NCBI RefSeq assembly: GCF_018873765.1
Contig: NC_057923.1
Location: forward strand, 61,746,593-61,810,592
DNA from: Telopea speciosissima
Lineage: Eukaryota; Streptophyta; Magnoliopsida; Proteales; Proteaceae
DNA: 64,000 bases
Reading direction: 5' to 3'
The notes beneath the pieces were generated by a model. That model ran no database searches. It had not been told where the DNA came from and was given only the letters and a program-made list of their open reading frames with translations. Position 1 is the first letter of the stretch. Every line of letters begins with the position of its first letter. The translations under genes and the position numbers were made by a program. Shown one piece after another: positions 57,903 to 64,000 of the stretch.

Positions 57903-60280
57903 AAAATCATAAGGGAGTTATATAACCCCTTTTCTTTTATCGAACTAAGAAATAACTGAATTAGGAATCTCTCCATGCACAAGCTAAGGAAAGTCCCATT
58001 ACAACTTCACTCTTGAAAATATAAAGTATCTAGAAACTCAAAGAAAATGAAAACAAACACTTAATTTATATAGGCCTCAAATACCTCATATTTGGGCTTT
58101 ATAGAATTGGCACATTACAATAGCGAACCCAAAAATACTATGCCCATGGTAATGTAGCTCTAGGTAGGAGAAAAATCCCACTAGAGGCCAAGCAATGGGA
58201 TCTAAAGAGGGGCTGTTGACTCGAATGGGCAGAATTAGGGTTTTTAGGTTAAATTCTAGGGTTAGGTATGGGGGAATGGGGTAGTTTATATCTGATTTTA
58301 ATAGGCAGACTTAGGGGAAGCTATTAATACAGATTTGACACAGATTTGAATCAAAATTCAGATTCCAGAATTTTAGGGTTAGGGTTTTGGGTTTTAGGGA
58401 AACAGCAAAGTAGTCAAAACTAGGGTTTATAATGGGAATCTGAACCAGGGGTTAGGGTCGAGTGTTCAGATGTGTAGGAGGGAGGTTCGAGTGAAAGGGG
58501 CTTGGATTTGAATGGCTGGAAGTATGAGATCAGGATTCTAGGGTTTGGGGTTTTAATAGGGTTTTATAGAACTAGGGTTTTGAGTGAGAATTTGGGACAA
58601 CAGTTCAGTTCGAGTGTAGGACTGATGGAGGGGAAGCTGTGATCAGAATTTGGTAAGATTCTGATAAGGGGTTGTTGCTGGATAGGGCTTAGATGATTTA
58701 GGGTTTTAAAAATTCAAACAGAAAATAAGAGGGATCGAATGGGAGGAAGAAGAAGGAACAGAAAATTAAACTTCAAACTTACAGCAGATCTCCACCGGCA
58801 GCAAGTCTGACAAGGGTTGAAGGATAGAGCCACCTTCAGAGAGAGAACCTCCCAGCCGTCACGGCGTAAGGAGTCACAGGAGATCCACCTGTCTTTCTTC
58901 CTTGATAGATCCACAAGGCAACACTCCAAAGGAGCAGCAGCAGCAGCAATCGGCAGCCAACAAATCAGTCTTTTCAAAAATTCAATTGTGGAGGAGCCTC
59001 CACGATTTAATTTATTTATAATATGGCTTTATGCCAAATCCTAATACAACTTAATGACTACTCCTTCACAAAATCGTGGAAGGGAGAGGTTTAAATCTAA
59101 ACTAATTAATTAAAACAGAAAATGACCAAGATACCCCTACTAACTTAAGTTAAGAACTAACTAGCTAAATAACTTGAATTGGACCACTTGAGCCAATTGG
59201 ATACAACCAATTCTATACCGGTTCAATCTAAAAACAGAAAATTAAACTAAGTATGGAGAATACTAGCAAATAAACCTAATCTATGGCTCCCTAATTAAGC
59301 CCTAAGTTCAGGACTTATTCTTCTTCCTACTTGGAGCTGCATCACATGGCCCATATAATTTATTTCACTCAATATTAAGCCTATTGCTTCATTCTTGGTC
59401 CAGTCAGACACAATTGATAGCCTGGTTTGCTGCTGGCCCTCTTGTTTTGCTGAACTGCATCAGTCCACCACAAGAAAGATGGTGGTCAATGAAAAAAACA
59501 AAAAAAATAACAACAACAGAACACCTGGACGGCAAAATCCCTTCTGCATACCCTTCAACTTTCTCAATTTGAATGCCAAACCTTCTATGCATCTGTCTTC
59601 CCCCTTAGCTGTAATTTGCTTGAACAATTCTGAGAAAAGCATATTATGACAGGCTTGTAAAGATATTCAGGTTTACTGATTTAGTGAACATTAGTACACT
59701 CGTGTAGATGTTTGCTCGGATCTACACACAAAGGCTATGTGCAGCTACAAAAGATCCCATCCTTCCCCATGACAGCATAATACTGGCTGTGTTGATAAAA
59801 ATGGAAGCTATAATTCCCTTGCTGCAGTATTGGTTTCCTATTTGGTAAAGAAATCCAGTAGGAGTTTCTAAAGGCTCTAAGAGAACAATAATATATCAAA
59901 TAGTTAGAAATCATCCGACGAAGCTGAATTTGCATGCATATAATCTTTTAGAAGGCACCTTTCAAATTAAAGATAACAGATTCAAACCCTTTGGGAATTG
60001 AGTTATTGGGGACCCAATCCCCAATACAGGTCTTTAGATGCTCTATATCTTACACTAGACTAGGAATGTTTCATTTATCTAATTAGCTCTCCCTACGTCA
60101 CAAGAAAATCCAAAACCACCAAAGTTTATGTCAGAATGACAAAAGAAGAGAAAAGAAAGGTGGAAAAAAGAATAAGCAACTTGACCGGGTTCTAACTAAT
60201 TACCAATGCATGCCATATCATACAAGGGTAAAGGTTTTGATGCAGATCAAATCGATAGATCTGCTGTTCCCCCTGACTTT
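57903..60280. other. Intergenic, no gene supported
   Basis: Part is G/T-rich with repeated AGGGTTTT/TAGGGTTAGG strings (58230-58700); the rest is AT-rich. A TTATTTATAATATGG motif near 59005-59025 may be LTR-derived. No coding region stands out. Confidence 0.3.
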
Positions 60281-60286
60281 CCTCAT

Positions 60287-60594
60287 TGTTAAAGTGTACC
60301 ATAAGGGGGAGAGGGAGCCCTTGATATTTTATGTCGATAGAATTAGTTAGAGTTGGTTTATGCCAAGTCTAGTTAAGTCATTGTTGGTACTTTGGTTGTA
60401 ATTTGACTCTAAGTAGGATTCTTAGTTTAATACAACATATAAGTAGTGGGCCTAGGGCACAATAGGTACGATTCTGAATCCTATCTTCGACTAGGATACT
60501 CTCCCCTTTTCTCCAATCGTCGCTTTCTCTCTCGGTTTTCTTCTTCCTTCTTCTTCTTCATAGGTTCTGGTTGTTGACATCAGGTTTTGTCACA
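60287..60594 (+). mobile_element. Copia-type LTR with primer-binding site
   Basis: Starts TGTTAAAGTGTACC and ends TTTTGTCACA (TG..CA), followed at 60595 by TGGTATCAGAG. A CT-rich 5' leader-like stretch precedes the end. The following ~400 bp are non-coding, then a hAT-like element intervenes. No gag-pol or 3' LTR was found in the window, so the element is partial. Confidence 0.65.
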
Positions 60595-60998
60595 TGGTAT
60601 CAGAGTTATGAAGAAGAAGAAGAAAAATATTAATATATACACTAGTTAATCCAATAAGATGAAGAACTAGGGTTTCATATACTGATGAAGATTGATGCAT
60701 TTGTCTGAAGATCATACCTGAAGAAAATCATATACTGCGGATCAGTTCTGCCTCTCAACTTGCTGTTTTAGTTCTTTCCTTCAATAGCATCTGAACAGAT
60801 CTAGTTTGATCTGACTTGTTCTTCACTGTAGACTTATCGTGACATGCTACCTACTGTGATACACTGCTGCTCTCTTCATGTAGTTTTTGCATTTGTTTGT
60901 GAGCCGTGGGGCCTGTGGCACTGTGTGGCTGAAAACAACCGTCGGAGCTCTGCAGCCCCTTCATGATTTGGACTGATCTCTTAAGGTTCACTTACATA

Positions 60999-62028
60999 CA
61001 TAGTTGCCAAGGTGTCGCCTAGGCGTCTAGGCTGATTTTTTGGGGTGCCTTAGTGGTATCGAACCAGGTTTGGCCCTTATATGCCAAATATTATTTAAAT
61101 GTTTTTATTAGTTATTTCGTTTACTTAAGATATTATTCATAAATAAGCAAATACCCCTCCCCTATTTGAATCCAATATAAAAATAGTTAAAAATCAAATT
61201 CCAAAAGAATAAAAAGTCAATCCCCCAGTTCAAGAACAAAAACTGGATTTTCAGCGGTAAGTAAAATTTTCAACTTTATAATGCTAGGGCTTTTCTCAAA
61301 TCTAAAAATTTCATAAATCTTAATACGGTATAAAATTGTTAAAACCAAAAAGAGCGGTAAAATATTCATTTGTTTTGATATCTAAAAAAAATATTTCCAT
61401 TCAGAGCGATTTTGACAGCATTCGCACACACCAAATAAGGTTTGATTGGAACATAACTCTTTCAATATAACTCAAATTTAAGCAATATTAGATTTGTTGG
61501 AAAGCTGGTTCTGTGCTCTACCCAATACAAAAAGTCTCATGTAAAAATAAAATCATTTGACCAGTCAGACTTCTTAGAGAACAAGAACATTTCTCTAAAT
61601 CGAGAGCAGTTTAATTACTTATAGATAAGATCATATTTTCTAAGAACATTATAAACCAAATGGAGACTAGATATACCAGGACAATGACCAATTCCAAGAA
61701 TAGTATAAACCAAATGTATGTTTTGATTGTTTCAAACTTCCAATAACTTGCTTCTTCAGTTCTGTTGTCTTCTAGATCTATGTTGACTTTTGATGACTTG
61801 ATGTGGCTTAATATTGATTTTTGATAACTTAATGTTGATTTTTGATGACTTGATGTGGCTTAATATTGATTTTTTATGATATAAGGTATATATTGTAGCA
61901 TACTAAATAATGTTAGAGAAGTGGGGAAATAAAAAATAACACTCGGGCGCCTAGGTAGGCGCCTCGTCGCCTAAGCACTTAGGCACCCCTCTACCACCTT
62001 GGGTCGCCTTGCCGCCTTGACAACTATG
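60999..62028. mobile_element. hAT-like non-autonomous element, 1030 bp
   Basis: Ends CATAGTTGCCAAGGTGTCGC and GCCGCCTTGACAACTATG (inverted), flanked by a perfect 8-bp duplication CTTACATA (60991-60998 and 62029-62036). Subterminal GCCTAGGCG motifs match the copies at 7391-7863 and 34605. The interior (61080-61460) matches two blocks of the element at 50002-52230. Later part has three copies of TTGATTTTTGAT-type repeats (61785-61875). No transposase. Confidence 0.85.
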
Positions 62029-62036
62029 CTTACATA

Positions 62037-63260
62037 GCCTAAATCGAAGAGTGTCTTCCCCAAATCTTGCTGGATTTGTTAGTTGCAGGAATCAATTTCA
62101 GAATCTGGTTTTTTTGAACCAGAGTAGAGCATGTACCTACCGCCACATCTTCAATCAGGTTGATCTTATTCACTTGTTGCTTGCTCTTTGATCTGATACC
62201 AGTTCTATTCAATAGGACTTTGAGTGCCGACTCTTCGCCTGAAATTTCAGGCCCAACCGACAGCAACTTAAGGAGTTCTTTTTCTCTCTTTTTCATGGGC
62301 TCTGGTCTTCCACCTCCTTGTTTCGATCGGGAGGTTGAAGACAACCACCCTTTTTCTCCCACAAAATAAACACCTTTGTGTTAACTTACTTCTTTGCAAA
62401 CCCCCCCCCCCTTTTTAATTGACTTTCATACCCCCTTACTCCTTTATTCTAGCATTTCATTATTCTTGTTTTAATTCCAGAATTACCCCCAACTAGAACA
62501 ATTGTCTCCTTGAAGTCCCAGTTCTTTTTTATACCGAAGGAACCTACACTGTTCATTATATTTACAGTTCTGCCACTCAATTCCGGATTTGAGTTATTTA
62601 GTGTTTGTATGGGTTCATACCAAACCCAAATAGTGTTTTGCCACTCTTTTCTTTGGTTCTTTTGACATATTCACATTTCACAGTTCTGCCATTACATTAT
62701 TACTCTTGGTTACCAACTATTTATGTACATGTGCTTTATATGAATATCTAGCCGTCAGATTATCACCAAGTTCTGCAGTAGACTTTGTTTGCCCGGCTAT
62801 TACACTTGCTCAGAAAATTTTCCAGATCATTGTTTTTTCTCGGGTTTCTTGGTAACCTGCTGATTTGGTGCATGTACAATGTATTACAATCCGGCCGTTG
62901 GATCAAGTTACAATTTTCAGCATATATTCTACACTATTAAAATAACACCCGTCCAAAGTATCATGCCATTCTGAGTAACCCCCCCCCCCCCTTATACTTT
63001 TGAGATATGCAATTTCACCTAAATCTGGACTTTGCATTCTGTTCTGACTGGGATATGATGATTGGACTGCACAAGTGCTTTTTGGTGTTCTCCCCTGCAT
63101 TATTTGTCCACATATAGTGCTACACGTGAGGGGGAGATTGGAGTTATCATCTGACATTCAGAGATTATTATTATTATATGTTCATGTCATCTGTGCTCTT
63201 GAAATCAGCAACGCATTTTCTTTTGAAGATTGTTACTTGTGGGTTTCAGCAACAAAATTC
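62037..63260. other. Spacer with homopolymer tracts
   Basis: Contains poly-C tracts at about 62401-62412 and 62980-62991 and AT-rich sequence. GTGAGGGGGAGATTGG at 63127-63142 resembles a copia polypurine tract but no LTR start follows. No gene supported. Confidence 0.35.
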
Positions 63261-63264
63261 TATC

Positions 63265-63381
63265 AGTGGTTCACAGCAACCTATTATGCTGAACTTTTAT
63301 TAGTGGTACGCAGCAACCTATGTTGCTCTTATATTAGTGGTTCACAGCAACCTACGTTGCTCTTTTATCAATGGTTCACAG
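63265..63381 (+). repeat. Four 34-37-bp tandem repeats
   Basis: Units around AGTGGTTCACAGCAACCTA start at 63265, 63302, 63336 and 63370 (the last partial and diverged); the first three are followed by TTGCTC/ATGCTG-like and TTWTAT strings. Confidence 0.85.
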
Positions 63382-63408
63382 ACATGGCTCTAAATCTTGG
63401 TCAAAACT

Positions 63409-63751
63409 GCAGGTTTCGAACGAGATATCTCGGTTTCTCAAGAAACCAAGACAAATCTTAATGCCATCACTTTGCACCTGATTTCAACCAGGTTTCGACA
63501 TGTTTCGGCCATATTTTGGTAGTTTCGCAAGTTTCGACCTGAACCACCTATATAAATTCACTTATCCCCATTGAAACTTGACGAAACCTGGGAGTTTCAA
63601 CCTGAAAGCGGTTGAACCACCTTATTGATACCAAATAAATTTTTTATATCAAAACAAATATAAAAACATTTACTTAAATGATGTTTGGTATAAATAAGGG
63701 ATGATTCTGGTTCGATACCATTTCCAAGAACAGTATATACTATCAAACTTG
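63409..63751. mobile_element. Relative of the 50-kb hAT-like family
   Basis: Flanked by the 10-bp direct repeat GGTCAAAACT (63399-63408 and 63752-63761). Interior CATTTACTTAAATGATG is the reverse complement of a block at about 50279-50300, and GAGATATCTCGG resembles the subterminal palindromes there. Ends are not clearly inverted. Confidence 0.45.
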
Positions 63752-63764
63752 GGTCAAAACTACA

Positions 63765-63969
63765 TGTTAGAATAAGTAGTTCTACCCGATAGGGGTAGTT
63801 TTGTCATATTTTATATTTGTTCTCCCTTAGCCTATTCTTATTTGGGTATTCCTAGGGCAGGGTAGCTTTCCTAATTCTAGTATGATTATTGTAACTCTTT
63901 GATCATAAATAAAGGAGCTTGGTGATCCATATTGATCACTCAAGCATTCAGATCTCAAGGCTGTTTACA
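63765..63969 (+). mobile_element. 5' LTR of a copia element running off the window
   Basis: Starts TGTTAGAATAAGTAG and ends CTGTTTACA (TG..CA, 205 bp), followed at 63970 by primer-binding site TGGTATCAGAGCC. An AATAAAGGAG TATA/poly(A)-like motif lies at about 63906. Internal region lies beyond the right edge. Confidence 0.75.
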
Positions 63970-64000
63970 TGGTATCAGAGCCAATTCTGATCTAACAAAC

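Noticed and set aside
58714..58977. Minus-strand 87-codon frame (LICWLPIAAAAAPLECC..)
   Set aside because: Arises from a CAG/GCA-rich stretch in probable LTR-derived sequence; no motif.
63121..63142. Possible copia polypurine tract GTGAGGGGGAGATTGG marking a 3' LTR
   Set aside because: No TG-starting repeat of the 60287 LTR follows, so it cannot be paired with an element.

Overview
This is nuclear DNA from a flowering plant. The evidence is split genes with GT..AG introns, a mitochondrial-type plant polynucleotide phosphorylase (PNP2), two NRT1/PTR-family (NPF) transporter genes, and a dense load of plant transposable elements: Ty1-copia LTR elements, TRIM/solo LTRs, L1- and RTE-type LINEs, an Au-type SINE, hAT- and Mutator-type DNA elements and foldback MITEs. 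AT-rich intergenic DNA and large TE-filled introns suggest a non-grass angiosperm with a repeat-rich genome; the species cannot be told from the sequence.

Layout. 1-9.1 kb: 5' half (exons 1-3) of PNP2 on the minus strand. A 5.2 kb decayed copia element (802-6048, perfect 5-bp target duplication) sits in intron 2; the 3' half of the gene lies beyond the left edge. 9.6-10.9 kb: Mutator-like element with ~250-bp inverted termini that carries an RRM-like gene fragment. 11-14 kb: foldback repeats and a solo LTR. 14.2-15.1 kb: a three-exon gene on the plus strand for an unrecognised 237-aa protein with one C-terminal membrane segment. 16.5-30.4 kb: two head-to-tail, structurally identical five-exon NPF genes on the minus strand (581 and 587 aa by my exon joins). 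Introns and the spacer hold solo LTRs, a TRIM, hAT elements, a gag relic and a striking 91-bp inverted duplication. 30.4-36 kb: LINE relics, a hAT element, and an intronless broken copy of a chloroplast-type glutamine synthetase. 37.1-42.7 kb: a young minus-strand copia element (LTRs differ by two substitutions and one 3-bp gap) nested in an older copia LTR. 43.1-43.5 kb: an orphan ORF for a predicted secreted Cys-containing protein. 44-49.3 kb: solo LTR, MITE, a ~1.5 kb tandem duplication and an Au SINE. 50-52.2 kb and 61-62 kb: two large hAT-like non-autonomous elements sharing internal sequence. 53-58 kb: duplicated repeat units and a 5'-truncated L1 LINE with a 20-bp target duplication. 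60.3 and 63.8 kb: two plus-strand copia LTRs with primer-binding sites; the latter element runs out of the window.

Four host genes look real: PNP2 (mitochondrial RNA processing), the C-tail membrane protein, and the two NPF transporters; the secreted ORF at 43 kb is a candidate. The window mainly shows serial TE insertion around and inside genes. I found no prokaryotic system, CRISPR array or rRNA/tRNA gene. The most unusual items are the template-switch-like inverted duplication at 22.7-23.0 kb, the loss of the ExxER motif in both NPF proteins, the gene-fragment-carrying MULE, the shared interior of the two hAT-like elements, and an identical Gly-to-Arg change in the protease motif of two copia elements.
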